DNA from: Macrothele yani
Taxonomy: Eukaryota; Arthropoda; Arachnida; Araneae; Macrothelidae
Direction of reading: 5' to 3'
Assembly: GCA_039090855.1 (NCBI GenBank)
Contig: CM077024.1
Location: 69,285,594-69,349,593, forward strand
DNA length: 64,000 bases
Shown here: piece after piece, positions 1 through 12,140 of the stretch
Numbering within the stretch: position 1 is the stretch's first letter
Layout: each line of letters opens with the position of its first letter
Position numbers and translations under genes: made by a program
The notes under the pieces: model-generated
Told to the model about the DNA's origin: nothing
Seen by the model: only the letters and a program-made list of their open reading frames with translations
Database searches by the model: none

Positions 1-48
1 AGCTTCTTCATGTGAGCTACTCAGTGAAGTCATATCTTATGTAATCAT

Positions 49-2065
49 TCAGTAACTTCTCGCCAAACAACAACTGTGTTGCGGTTTATTACTTTTGCAT
101 CTTCCAAGAACCTTTCGCTGAAAATTGGACAACTCATTCTTGGTTCTTTCATGAGAAAGAAGCTTCCATCTGGTTATAGAGTGGATAACAGTTTCAGGTT
201 CTATTCGGTAGTGTGTTCGTTGAATGTGGCCTTGACGTCGTTCCCTAGTGAACTTCTTAAGTGAATCGTCAATGTACGAGTCGAAAATCAAATGAAGACT
301 ACTGTCCGTTTCATGCTTCTTGTTGATCCGGTTGATGAAGTGGTTAGCAAGGTCTTCGCAAGTCTTGATTGTTGGTGACTTGTCAAGAGATTGTTCATCC
401 GCCGTACGATTTATAAGAGCAAAACTATTAATTGGCCATTCAGTTTCCATGATTTCATCCACGTCAGCAGATATGTTTTGGTCCTGAGGTTTCTCAGGTA
501 GAGACTAGAAGTTCCATAACTTTGCTCTTGGCAGAGCAGTGTAACATTGTAGTCTGGTGCAATCCTTGATCGTGGTATAATTAAAAGTTTGTAATTGCTT
601 ATGATGTCTTATACATCAACCCAGGGGCGTGATCTTGCAACAATAAGCATTTGGAAAAAGGTGCTTTATCCTGTTTTAGTTCTGCTATGGTGTCTTTGAC
701 TTTTAGACGAGTCTGCAGATTAATTTTCTTCACTGGGTTCCATAGATTGACTTAACCTGACACTATGCGTTTCTTTGTAAACTTGTCCGATTGCTGCCAT
801 GTTGCTCATATCTTCCTTTAGCTTTTCTTGCATTAAGCACTTTGTATTCATGTTTACCAGCTCACTTGTACAGAGTACCATACGTGAATGGGTTACCAGC
901 TGTACGAAGAGATGTAACAAGCACACATACATTTTTGCTTTGCCTTGCTGATGCCGCCTTTGTCAGCTCATGGTGTTTTTTTCTATACTTGGTTTAAAAC
1001 CACTCATTTTTTTTAATTCTTCAACAAGTCTTTTAAATTCATAGCAGCACAGGAAAAAAAAATGCTCCCCTGCATTTTCATTCAGTGTTATACCAACAAG
1101 ATATCCAATTACTTTCATAATCCTATTTTGATGCTCTAAAGCTTCATCTGCGCCCAAACTACAAAAAGGGACCTGTTACTTATTAACTACCCAGTTGCTC
1201 TTCTCAAATTCTTCCCACGTCTGTGTGTCTGTAGTCGTTAGTTTTCCTCATCTCAGCCAAAAATGCTTGAGTAGTGCAATAGGTCCAGGGCAAAGAAGTA
1301 TTTTGTGAAGTCCTACAACGAACACAGATGCAGTTTCCAATTGCCTGAACACACAGAGCGAAAGTTTTTAGCATGGACTTGATCGTTTTCATATACTGCC
1401 TTATGACTTTAAAATTAGAACTAGTATGTTTTTTTAAAAAGTCAAAGTTTTAAAATATCTTTGAGTTTCTCACTTGCCAAATTAGTAATAAGTTCACTGT
1501 GTGCTGTTTTAATGTCACCATCGTCACTGAAGACACTAGTAAGACCTGTTAACCTTAAATTTATAAGTGATTTCATAGCAGGGCATTCTTCACAAATACA
1601 GAATAAAAAGCGCTAAAAGTGTGATTTTGTGTGCTTCTAATCCTCTACGCATGTGTTTTCCTCCCTGGATTTGTTTGATGGTAGCTGAGCAGTACAAATC
1701 CCTCTCAATCTACAATTCTTGTATACCTGTTCCTTCGATGTATGTGCCAATGGCTCTAAGCTGTGCCCTAATAATATGAAGTTCACCTGGACGAAGAATC
1801 TATTTATTCAGATTGTCTTTTCCCGCAAATGCTAGTTGCTTCAGTGGCTTATAAAGTCCAACTCCAGTGTGACAACTGCTTTCTTTTGATCACCTTGCAC
1901 TACAGATTTCACATTCTCTAACATCTTCATAAAGGTAATTTCTGTTTCTATATCTGTTGGAGATGCAACAATGAGGGGTAATACAGAAATTTGAGTTCGT
2001 TGCTGTGTACATCGGATTAAGGAATTGTACGCTGACCAAGCGTATATGAATTTAAGGGGTATCAT
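49..2065 (-). pseudogene. Decayed ORF of a dispersed, uncharacterised multicopy family
   Basis: Several minus-strand open segments follow one another in order (2065-1841, 1392-1204, 1157-963, 932-720, 462-49), separated by stops and frame changes. Telling pieces are ISVLPLIVASPTD in the first segment, GADEALEHQNRIMKVIG in the 1157-963 segment, and a charged segment at 462-49 with LANHFINRINKK. From memory, similar stretches occur in repeated hypothetical proteins of many invertebrate genomes; I cannot confirm this or name a function. Nothing indicates splicing, and the lesions fit a dead copy. It may continue left of the window. Alternatively these are separate small chance ORFs. Confidence 0.4.
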
Positions 2066-3000
2066 GTAAGATATTGTCGTCCGTTTCGTTGTTCGTCACA
2101 TTTGTGTCCTCTTCTGGAGCAGACTGGGATAACTGAAGTAACAACCATGCATATACTGTATGTCTAACGTGGCTGCTTCCATGTTATTATCGTACTGCTT
2201 TCATGTGACTGTAATTTGGCTCATGTGAGACGTGGTATCATGTTTCATACGTCGTTTCAAATTCTAATGTAGTCATCTTGGGTTTCAAGTTCTTTGGAAT
2301 CTTAAACGGCTGAAACTGTTGTGATTTTTAAACAAGATTCCTCTGAGAAGTTCGGTGTGTCGGTTCACTTAATACTAGGGGAGCATTTGTGTTGTCATCT
2401 CTCTTTTCTTGGTAAACTGCCGTCACGGTTCCGTGCAGTGATTTTCTGCCATCTGGCGTGTCCCCCTGGAAGTCAATATTGTCTGCCGCACAAAAATAAA
2501 GCGAACTAGTGTGATATTTGGAAGAATATGCACACCACCATTACTGGCCATCCTATGCGAATAACACATTAAAAAAAAAAAAAAAGAAAGAAAGAAAGAA
2601 ATTAGGGTCAAAAATTCACTAAATTTTTTTATTTTTTAGATTTTACGGAAAAACGGTTAGGTATACATGAAAATTGGTAATAACACAAAATAAAGAACAT
2701 AAAACAGGCTTCCATTAAAAAAACGTTTTGAAATCGGATGATAATTAACCGAGTTAAGAGTAAATACGTGTTATGGGACACAAATGGCCGCCATTTTGAA
2801 AGTAGCACCAAGGCATTTAGGCATCCCCGCACATATAGAAACAAGAATAACTAGGTCCCTTGCTTTCTTCACGAAGCTGCATACGGAATGCCCTATGGTC
2901 CCTGACTAATAACTATGATCGTGTAAAATCTGTTTCCATTCAAAAGTAATGCATCTTTTTTTATTTTCATTCTGTTTGGATTAAAGACAAATAAGTATAA

Positions 3001-3034
3001 GCGCGCGCGCACACACAAACACACACACACACAT
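3001..3034. repeat. (GC)n(AC)n microsatellite
   Basis: Alternating GC then CA dinucleotides, broken once or twice. A simple repeat in an AT-rich stretch. Confidence 0.8.
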
Positions 3035-4590
3035 TTGCACATGCTCATCTCAAAGTTCAATTTCTGCAATGAATATCTTGTGTTCCTCGTATGTATGGTT
3101 TCATCTGAAAGACAGAAAAGTGGAAGTTGTTACTGAGCTTTTTTAATAAGCAAATTTTTTAAAGGTCTTGTCAAAAACTAAATATTAAATGATTTATAAA
3201 CTTTTATGCTTCAAATATTCCTTTTCTTTTCCTTTTTTTATCATTGGATTATAACAGTCTTATAATTTTTTATTCTTAAAAACAGAAACAATATATAAAC
3301 TCATTAAAATTTTGGAAGTTTGGAAAAAAAAACCCTTAAAAGGTAGGAATTTTAAGAATGAAGTTAACAAATAAAACGCGCAGTAAACCACTTCTAGGCG
3401 TTGCTTCGTCTTCCGAAGCCAGTGTAAAAGGTTTCCAAGGCATATTTAAATCATAAGAAATTCAAACAACTGGAAGACGTGTACGGACCGAAGAAATCTT
3501 GAAAATATCTGAAAAACTAATGTATGATATGAAAAATTTTCATGTTTTCGTTATGTAAAATTCATTAGCAATGTAACCTTTTTCTATAAAACACCTTACT
3601 CCCCAACGACTCACCCGCCTACCTTAAAAAAGAAAGACAAATGAACGGCTTATATGCGAAATCAATCCAAAATTCTATAATAACGTTGGGGAAATACTGA
3701 AATGTAAATGGTGGGGAGAACATTAAATGTATCCAGAGAGATGTTTGCAGTTAAACAATTCCCAGTATCTTTACCTCTCAATAACATTATTTTTCGGCAT
3801 TTTCAAAGGCATTTTAGAAAGGTTTCACCTTTTTTATCAGCATTACCAAAACAAATCATGCATAAAAATGTTGTCTCCCACAGTATTTCAGCTCTCGAAA
3901 TTTTGATAAAATATCTTTGGAAAGAATGTTTGTTCCCCTTGCGCAAGAATAAAAATGAAAGGAAAATATAATCAACCACAATGTCATAAAGTAAAGAGCT
4001 CTCAACAATGTTTCTGTAACTTGCTTCGTAATTTCATAATTATAGCTGTTTTTCTTTTGCCGGAAAAAGCACGCAAAATGCGAATTTGCGGAACCGGATG
4101 TGGAGTAATAAAATACTTAGGTGAAGGAATGGAGCTTGTGCACTTACGAAAAAGCGAAGCATGTGGTACTGGGAAAAAACTGGAGTGGTTTTTATCTTAT
4201 GCAAAACAACGGAGACCACTGCAAGTAAAAGATGGTCATATCACAAAATTTTTAAGATCGAATAATTTCTTAAAAAGGTTGGTAATTTTGTCATATCATT
4301 TCATTAAATTAATTCTTGTACATGTAGCGAAATGCGGCTGTACACCTTTGTTCATAGTCATAAGTACGTTTATGTTCTGCATTTAGCATTTCAATGCGAT
4401 TCATATTTTACATAGAAAAACTAATCACGAAAGTGGAATTTTTTCTATGAAAACAAAAACTAGTCACAGCAAAATGTCTAGTTTTTATTTTCCTGTTTCG
4501 AAATGTGCCATAGCAGACACACAATACAGACTTGAACTTTTTAAATTTCAAGGAACGTTCAAATTTGTATGACAGGAGAAAACAAGTTTA

Positions 4591-4631
4591 CGCCCAGCTG
4601 CTTAGAAGCTACACTTCTAAACGGCTGGGCG
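4591..4631. other. 41-nt two-stem hairpin
   Basis: CGCCCAGC pairs with GCTGGGCG (8 bp). After a symmetric 3x3 internal loop, TTAGAAG pairs with CTTCTAA (7 bp) around a 5-nt loop. The GC-rich outer stem stands out from its AT-rich surroundings. It is too short for a typical animal microRNA precursor and has no gene or terminal repeats beside it, so its role is unknown. Confidence 0.55.
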
Positions 4632-4957
4632 AAAATAGCTATTGGAAACTAATGCTTTCTCTAGTGTAGCGAAAAACTGCAAGAAGTGCAGCAGCAGCAA
4701 ATGGCGATGATTAAATAACTCCAGTGTCTTCCAGAGAGCATATTAGGACATTGAAAGGAATAAGTGGGGAAGACCAAATAGTCAAACAAACTAATTTGTT
4801 CTTTTTATGCGCATCATCAGGAGGTTTATAGTTGAGTGCGTGAATTTCCTCCATTATGGACCCAGTGTTGGACGAGTTTCAGACTGAAGTGTTGTCAAGA
4901 GTTGTTAAGAGGAAAAGTGTGACACATATGAAACATACATTCTGACCTTTTTAAATA

Positions 4958-5470
4958 CACTGCTGGCCACCCAAAATGCAACGCCAAGAAGGACACGAGA
5001 TAGCAAAGCCAGATTTACTGGACACATAACAACAGATCCAAAAATGAAACGATTGAGATTTCAGGCCCGTGCGACTTGCGGAACACGCAGACATCAATAG
5101 TTTGTATGGCCCCCATGGCTGGCAATAACGGCCGCTATACGCCGCGGCATCGAATGAAAGTGGCTTTGGATGTGAGTTTGGGGTATGTCGGTCCAGGCTG
5201 CTACCAAACGTTGCCACAGTTCATCAGGTGTAGCCGCGGATGGTGCTTGCCAGGCCACTCGGTTGCCGATCAGCGATCAGACGTGTTCGATGGGCGACAT
5301 ATCGGGAGAACCGGCGGGCCACGGCAGCAGTGACACCTGGTGGGCCGTAAAGAATTGTTGCACGATGCGTGCCACGTGCGGGCGCGCATTGTCCTGTTGA
5401 AACGTGGCCGCTGGAAGGTCCTGCAGATCAGGACGGACTACAGGTTGCAAAACGTCGGAAATGTAGAGAT
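4958..5470 (-). pseudogene. Tc1-like transposon fragment, transposase C-terminus
   Basis: The minus strand encodes the end of a Tc1/mariner transposase. QQDNARPHVARIV carries the second catalytic Asp and SPDMSPIEHV the Glu, with 34 residues between them (DD34E). The frame then continues as a C-terminal tail rich in Arg, Ile and Ala, ending about IASHGGH. A stop falls directly after PIEHV. The outer end starts CACTGCTGGCCACCC next to a TA at 4956-4957, as expected for a Tc1 terminal repeat. The N-terminal half and the other terminal repeat are missing: the homology fades near 5470. This is a dead, truncated copy. Confidence 0.8.
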
Positions 5471-6264
5471 TGCTGTAACTGGCAAAATTTTAGATAAGCC
5501 CAAATATCGATGATTATTTCATATGAGTGACGTCCTACGAAAGGCCGATATGATTACTGGGTCTGATCAAATGCAGTCGCATTAGAGGAATTCGGGCGAC
5601 CAAGCATCATTTACTTAAAAAGATGCTTCAGCTACCCTTAGCGACTTCGATGCTAGAGTGACGTTCCTCAGTGTTATATTACAAGCCAGTGCGCTCTGAA
5701 TTTAGTCCTGGGTCACCAAAATTTTGAATTGAAATTAATGTTACACATCGTATAATAACGAAACGGAGTAATACCAAGAGTTTTTACATTGCCTCTATAG
5801 CTGCCAACTTATTTAGTGCATTCAGCTACCAAGAGATGCACTTTAAACATGTTTTTCAATGTAAATGTTTTGGAAAGGCTTCATTTGTTGTACCGCATCA
5901 TTTGTAAAAAAACTTTTGATCGACTTTCAATTCCTTTCAAAAGAGTCCAATAATGGTATTCAGAAATTGAATGGGGCTATATAATCTCATCTCTGGGGAA
6001 ATAAAATATCGGAAATACAATTATTTCATTCCCGAGAGTTCAAGAAAATATTGAAAATTAACCAACGAAACAAATGCCGCAGATTATCGCTTTTTACTAA
6101 GGAAAATTGTTCAATGAAATATTTCTGCGTAAGTAATCATACATTATCAATGATTCTAATAAAAGTGAAATTCAGTAAATGAGGAAAACGAAATCATCGA
6201 CGAATTATACGTGCTAATGTTTGGAACCGCTCAAGAAATCTATTTAGTACGACCTACCTCTCAC
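5471..6264. other. No feature identified
   Basis: AT-rich sequence with stops in all frames and no recognisable transposon end, repeat or RNA gene. Confidence 0.4.
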
Positions 6265-6570
6265 AAACGCATAGCGTGGTGAGTTATGGCCAAACCCTCC
6301 CCCTTCCCCTCAAGATGCTTTCAAAACTGAATGTTGCCAGAAGAACGGACCACCGATGAACGATCGAAATTTAAAACTGGATTCAGTGGGGGGAATAAAA
6401 GAGCCAGAAGAAGACCACATGGGAAATGAATGGATGAAATTGAAAGCATACCGGAGTTACGTGGAGGAGACAGGCTCAAGACAGACAGTTGTGGAAGAAA
6501 CTTGGGGAGGCCTTCATCCAGCGGTAGATTGATAATTGTTCTTGCTGCTGCTGTTGGTGATGATTATGAC
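6265..6570 (+). mobile_element. Short RTE-like derivative: 5' UTR piece joined to 3' end
   Basis: The start contains GCGTGGTGAGTTATGGCCAA, also found in the 5' leader of the full-length RTE copy at about 22974. About 60 bp later the sequence jumps to the 3' coding end (AGAAGAAGACCACATGGGAA and the region encoding the last residues), then finishes in a degenerate GATGATTATGA tail. The ~3 kb between these points in the full element is missing. It is either an internally deleted RTE copy or a small non-autonomous family using RTE ends. It is diverged from the three long copies in this window. Confidence 0.65.
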
Positions 6571-7813
6571 CTCTCAAAAATACACAAAATTCTGAAATGA
6601 TCCCCATGTAAGCAGAGCGTGGAAAATTAAGTTTTCTACTTTACTTAAGACTTTCCCGATATCGCGTACAAGGCAAGTCTACTAATTCTGAAGCTAGTAT
6701 TGTATAATATCCAATACTGAATATTCTTCCTATGAATACAGTTATTTTGTCTTCCGGTTGCAGAACTGAGAATCCTTAATGTTTAGTATAGTGCTTTGAA
6801 GAAATTCCGTGAATGTCCAATTCAATACTTCGTTCGATAGCAATGAGAACAAATATACAGTTTATGTCTACCCTTTCTCACTGTTACGCGCAACAATCGC
6901 GCTACCTACTTTAAGTTCCTTTCTACGTACTTATGTTCTTATCCTTTAATGCATCTCGTCAGTCTTTCTTGAGGTTTCTGTGCTTGTTTTACATGACCCT
7001 CCAGAAATAGCAATTTTCCATTTCTTTTGCTAAAAGTGCAAATGGATGAAATGGTTGGTAATGATTCAGCGTCGAAATCTATTTTTACAGACCACAAGAA
7101 AACTGCTCGAAATGCTAATAAAAGTGGTTTGAAGTAAAATTATCGAACATAAGTTATGAGAAAAACAGTCGAGGTTCTTCTTTCTTTGCTTTTCCTTATG
7201 ATTTGCGATTATTGGCCCACTTGTCTTGGTTCAACTCGGACGTCCAGACAAAGAAGCAGGTCGATATTTTCGAACAACAGTGGTGATTACATAGAACCTA
7301 TGAACAAACAACAGTAGTGATTACATTAGACCCTCCGTAAAATAGCGCAGATTGCGTAGACCCACTGATCTCTGCTTTGAAAAGGTCCTAGCGCTGCAAA
7401 ACATTTACCAATGTTGAAAATTTTTATTTCTACAGTTTAGTAAATGTTGTCTTTCCTGAGATAACGTTTGTGGAAATTCTAACACTGCAAGTGATAGAAA
7501 AAGTGATGGCTGCACTCAAGAAATCGGCTTAGACTTTTTCATAAGAAAAATAAAGTTCATGAGGAGATCTTCTTTACCAGTGGCTTTAGTAAAAACTTCT
7601 AAGTCTAAAAACAGTCTGTATTCGGGAATTTATGCATTTTGTGGTATCATTGATCGTGGTATAAAATTTCAGTAATAATAAATGAAAGCTGCAAAGCTTG
7701 TGATACACTTCGTTCGATCAACAGTTCTGAGTGACTTTCTCAAATACGCAAAAAATGTCATGATTTATTATTACCAATTCCTTCTCTGGCGTTTATTCAG
7801 ATGTACAGATGGG
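6571..7813. other. No feature identified
   Basis: AT-rich, no gene or element recognised. The only open frame of note, 60 codons at 7682-7864, runs into the mariner terminal repeat and looks accidental. Confidence 0.4.
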
Positions 7814-7832
7814 GTTCAGAAAGTAATGCCTC
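7814..7832 (+). repeat. Mariner left terminal inverted repeat
   Basis: GTTCAGAAAGTAATGCCTC here matches the reverse complement of 11346-11364 (GTTCAATAAGTAATGCCTC) at 17 of 19 positions. It lies beyond the C-terminal end of the minus-strand mariner transposase, which is where that element's end should be. Confidence 0.65.
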
Positions 7833-7899
7833 AGTATTTATATACAAGCCGAGTAGCAAGGTAACAAACTGAAACAAAAAAAGAACAAAGCTTAGAATT

Positions 7900-8820
7900 C
7901 CTGCTTTAATTCACTTATTTTATTTTTCTACGAAATCCTCTTGACGTTCGATATACATACCCCAAACTTTAACAAGTTTTTGAACCCGTCTCTGAAAAAA
8001 TATTCAAGTTATTCACGGAATATTTTCTTCGTAGCGGTCTGAACATCTTAGTCACAGACGAACTGAATTCCTTTCAGATGTCTCTTGAGAGCAGAAAACA
8101 ACAAGAAGTCGGCCGACCCAAAATCTGGGTTGTGGGTAGCGTGTTCAAAAACGTCAACACCCCCACCCCTTTTTCGTATGGCCTCTGAAGCGAGAGCACT
8201 CACATTAAGTAAAGAGTTGTCGTTGTAGAATCATTGGCTTCTTTCCCCCATGCACCGGTTTATTCTTCGCTTTAACTTTTTTAAAGTATGTTCGTATCTC
8301 TCAGAGTTGAAAGTCGTACCTTTGACCATGTACTTCTGATGCATAATGCTTCTGTAGTGGAGAAAACACTGAGCATAAACTTACCGGCAGAAATTTGAGT
8401 TTTGAATTCTTTCGCTCGAGGAGAAGATGGGTGTCGGTATTCCAGTGATTGATTTTTCATTTCTGGATCGTAATGGTGAACCCAACTCTCATCAGTGTGC
8501 AAGCAACTTTTGGCACGTTTCAAGTTTTGATTTCTTCATTTCAGTCGGTAAGTGACTTGGTGCCCAAGGAGCACACACCTTGTTGCATCCTGATACGTTA
8601 ATAATGTCATTGACACTACCTAAACTAATGTTCAGCTTACCTGATATAGGTCTCTGAGTTATTCTCCGATTTTCCCATGTGAGCTCATCAACTTTTGCCT
8701 GTTCAGATCGCAAGTTGCGATTACGGGCCACCCACTCCGCGGCTGGACCTTTACGGCCAACATTCCTCCACTTTTCTTTCATTTTCTTACACAACGACGA
8801 ACAGTGATCAAGAAACATAA
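7900..8820 (-). pseudogene. Mariner transposase pseudogene (SETMAR-like lineage)
   Basis: Read on the minus strand, the N-terminal part (8818-8492) has the helix-turn-helix region ENRRITQRPISGKLNISLGS and the following SVNDIINVS. It is followed by KKSKLETCQKLL, then a frameshift and apparent small deletion. Next comes DESWVHHYDPEMKNQSLEY with the first catalytic Asp, then SPRAKEFKTQISAGK. The 3' part, in other frames, encodes DFLLFSALKRHLKGIQF, the region of the last catalytic Asp in DD34D mariners. Stops and frame changes occur throughout. Assignment to mariner rests on these family motifs and the terminal repeats at 7814 and 11346. A large satellite block now lies between the N-terminus and the right terminal repeat. 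Confidence 0.85.
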
Positions 8821-8884
8821 ACTGCCATCAATCTAGCGTAAATTTCGTTGGGAGGTACATTTTCATGAATTAAAAACTCCATAA

Positions 8885-11170
8885 CTAATCGTTGTTTGAC
8901 ACCCGTCCAGAGAATTTAACAAGAAAGAAGATACCGAATTTTCGGGTGTAATAAGCACGTCTTTTGAATCCGTCTTGACACAAATTGAATTTATCAAAGC
9001 TATTCAAAGTCAATGGAACCGGTATGGAAAACAATAGATCTGACGAAAGAAAGAAGAATTTCAATCGGGTTTTTAATCCCTCAGATATTGCTGTAAACGG
9101 AATCGTGAGCTTACGAACTCTTAGAAACAGAGATATCGACAAAAATAAGGTGTGACTTTACGTCCCCTGGTGAGAAAATCATGCATTATTTTAGGAAGAA
9201 AGTATTCTCAAAAGGTTTATCCACATAAGCGGTATCGGTTCAAGAAAAAGAAATTAGTCGAGTTTTCAGGAGCCCAGATTTTGCAACAAATACATAAGAA
9301 GCAGAAATTAACACTTATGACCCCTGGTGGCTAAACCATTCTTTACCAAACATTACAAATTATGTGAAAAATATTTTCCATCAGGTCTTGTATGCGGTAC
9401 AGGAAGAAGTTTTCAAATCAGAGCTTTAGGAGCAGAAATAACGCAGAAAACGCAATTTACCTTTGTGCCATCTATCGGAAAGTCTATGTATGATATACTT
9501 GAAAATTTTGAATTTAAACGACAAACATTTCGCATCGGAAACACTATCCAACAAAGAAAGAATTTTTCAAAACGTACTCTTAGAAGTAGAGATATTGACA
9601 AAAATCAGATATACATCTACGCCCCTGGCGTAGAAACCATGAATTTTTTCAAGAAGAAAATTTTCCTAAAAGGTTTGTCGACATGAGTAGTATCGGTCAA
9701 CAAATGTCTTTTTTCAACCGAGATTTTAGAAGCTCATATTTTGCTGCAAATACAACAGAAGCAAAAATTAAGACTTGCGCCGTCTGGTGGCCAAACCATT
9801 TCATACAAAAATTAGAAATTATGTGCAAACGATTTCCCATCAGGAGCTGTATGCGGCGCAGAAAGAATTTTTCAAATCGGAGATTTAGAAGCAGAGATAT
9901 AGGGGGAAACGCAATTTACATTTATGCCCCCTAGTGGAAAGTCTATGAATTACTTGAAAATTTTGAAATTATATGAACTACATGTCACACTAGAAACGCT
10001 ATCCAACAAAGAAGGAATTTTTCAAATCGGACTCCTACAAGTAGAGATATTGACAAAAATAAGATATACATCTACGCCCCCTAGCGTAGAAACCATGCAC
10101 TATTTTAAAAAGAAAATGTTTCTAAAAGGTTTGTTGACATGACTAGTATCGGTCAACAAAAGACGTTTTTTTTCAATCGAGAATTTAGAAGCTCATATTC
10201 TGTTGCAAATACAACAGAAGCGGAAATTAAGATTTACGCACCCTGGTGGCCAAACTATTTTTTTTACAAAAATTAGAAATCATGCGCAAACGATTTCCCA
10301 TCAGGACCTGTATCCGGTGCAGAAAGAATTTTTCAAATCAGAGATTTAGAAGTAGAGATATAAGGGGAAACGCAATTTACCGCTACGCCCCCAAGCGGAA
10401 AGTCTATGAATTACTTGAAAATTTTGAAATTATATGTAAAACATGTCACACGGAAAACACTATCCAACAAAGAAGGAATTTTTCAAATCGGACTCCTACA
10501 AGTAGAGATATTGACAAAAATAAAATGTATATCTACGCCCCTGGCGGAGAAACTGTGCAATATTTTAAGAAGAAAATATTCCGAAAAGGTGTATCGATGT
10601 GAGTTGCATCAGTCCACGAAAGAATTTGTTCAATCGATATTTTAGAAGCTCAGATTTTATGGCAAATACATCAGAAGCAAAAATTATCACTTACGCCCCC
10701 TGGTGGCCAAAGTATTCTTTACCAAAAAATTTGAATATATATGCAAAAGATTTTCCATCAGAAGATGTATCCGCCGAAGAAATGTTTTTTCAAATCGGAG
10801 TTTTAGAAAAAGAGTTATCGGGAAAAATGTAATTTACTTTTACGCTCCCTAGTGGAAAATATATGCGTAATTTGAAAAAGTAACTATATCTAAAATACTC
10901 TTCGACATAAATGGAATCGAAAGATTAAAAACAAATTATCAATCGGATGTTTAGAAGGAAATATGTGGAATAAAACGTATTTTTGAATTCGACATCATCT
11001 GCATTTACGCCTTCTAGCGGCGAAATTGTACATCGTAAAAAAAACGATATGAAGGATCATCATTTGCATATTTCAAGCTTCCGAATGCAAAAATAATTTT
11101 TTAAATCGGACTAATAGTTGCAGAGATATCGTGGGTACAGACGGACGGACGGACAAACTGATAACAGAAG
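8885..11170. repeat. ~154-bp satellite array with a recurring CCCCTGGTGG motif
   Basis: About 13 units, each with an AGAGATAT-type block and a TACGCCCCCTGGTGG-type block. Motif positions are near 9166, 9323, 9468, 9625, 9784, 9931, 10077, 10241, 10390, 10540, 10696, 10846 and 11010: spacing 145-164 bp. Three neighbouring units form a higher-order repeat of about 458 bp, seen from the marker GTATCGGTCAACAAA near 9690 and 10145, with diverged versions near 9231 and 10606. The open frames in it (60-119 codons) follow the repeat period and are not conserved between units, so they are not genes. The block ends in GACGGACGGACGGACAAAC. Confidence 0.85.
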
Positions 11171-11345
11171 CACGATCTTTTTTTACAAAAGACGTGCTAA
11201 AAATAATTATCCATTTTAAACACAATTGAGCAAATAGATTTACGGAGTTCACATATTACGCAGTAAAAGGAAGCTCATGGCACAAAGAATCGTTTGGCGT
11301 CTGACTGGTTGCTAGGCAACAAGTCATGCGCGAAACAGTTGCTCG

Positions 11346-11364
11346 GAGGCATTACTTATTGAAC
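11346..11364 (-). repeat. Mariner right terminal inverted repeat
   Basis: GAGGCATTACTTATTGAAC is the inverted partner of 7814-7832 with two mismatches. It marks the 5' side of the minus-strand mariner, about 2.5 kb from the transposase N-terminus because of the intervening satellite. Confidence 0.65.
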
Positions 11365-11689
11365 ATGCATCGATTCTTCCCTTCTTGAGTAGCACATACT
11401 CGTAGATGTGACTTCTCTCCTACACTTGGTAGCAGTAACTGATTCTCCCTCCTTCGCTCTGGTTTCGCATAGACGTCTTCTCTCCTATTCTGTCCTTCCC
11501 TCCTTCACTGGTATTATCTGTTTCATGTCGAAATGAACGAGAAACGAACTACCTTTGTTAATGTTACAACACTTTTCCAAATTTAAAAGCAATTAATCTT
11601 CGAACGTAGATCATTCTCGGCATTAGATATTTTTTAGGGAAAACGGCAGGATTTAATTTTGACGATTCCCAATCCAACATTTTTTTTGC

Positions 11690-12140
11690 GAGCCGAGTGT
11701 CGAATGCTCTCGCTCACAGGGAGTGTCTGTCTGGGAAGCCATGTCCTACGATAGCCCGGCACCCCTGGTAGTCCTGCCAACCATCCTCACGGCTCAACGG
11801 TACGTCGAGGATATTCCATGAACTGTTGTGTTACCATTCGTGTCGTAGAATCACTGAGCAATTTTTGAAAGGATCATGCCTGGCCACACACGGCACGGCT
11901 CTCCCAGGTCAGCCTTCTCAATGTAGACACTCTTCCATGGTCGCCCGACCTCTCACCTATCGAACATATTTGGGAAATGATGGGACGCCATCTACGCCCA
12001 TACGCCCATCCCGGAATGGCGGCGAACTGGCACGCAATGTGGACACCATCTATCATGTTATACCTCAGGATCCTTGAACTATGTGCGTGACCCGCAATTT
12101 GGACACCATCTGGCATGCTATACCATGGATCCTTGAACTG
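11690..12140 (+). pseudogene. Tc1-like transposase remnant
   Basis: A plus-strand remnant of the transposase C-terminal half. The clearest motif is LPWSPDLSPIEHIWEMMGRH (about 11933-11992), with the catalytic Glu of a DD34E enzyme. Upstream, TILTAQRYVEDI matches the segment that usually precedes the second catalytic Asp, but that Asp region is frameshifted and not recognisable. No terminal inverted repeats found. Highly decayed. Confidence 0.7.

Larger units (their letters stand above)
2066..4957. other. No gene seen: AT-rich spacer with simple repeats
   Basis: Open frames here are short, AT-driven and lack recognisable domains. The stretch holds a poly-A/AAAG tract near 2570-2600, a GC/AC dinucleotide run near 3001-3034 and one compact hairpin listed separately. 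The 87- and 143-codon plus-strand frames at 3708-4386 have no motif I recognise. Confidence 0.5.

Noticed and set aside
9327..9686. 119-codon open frame in the satellite
   Set aside because: The reading frame is not kept in neighbouring units, so it is chance openness of a repeat.
8885..11170. CRISPR-like regularly spaced array
   Set aside because: Whole ~154-bp units are repeated with divergence; no short identical repeats with unique spacers, and the genome is eukaryotic.
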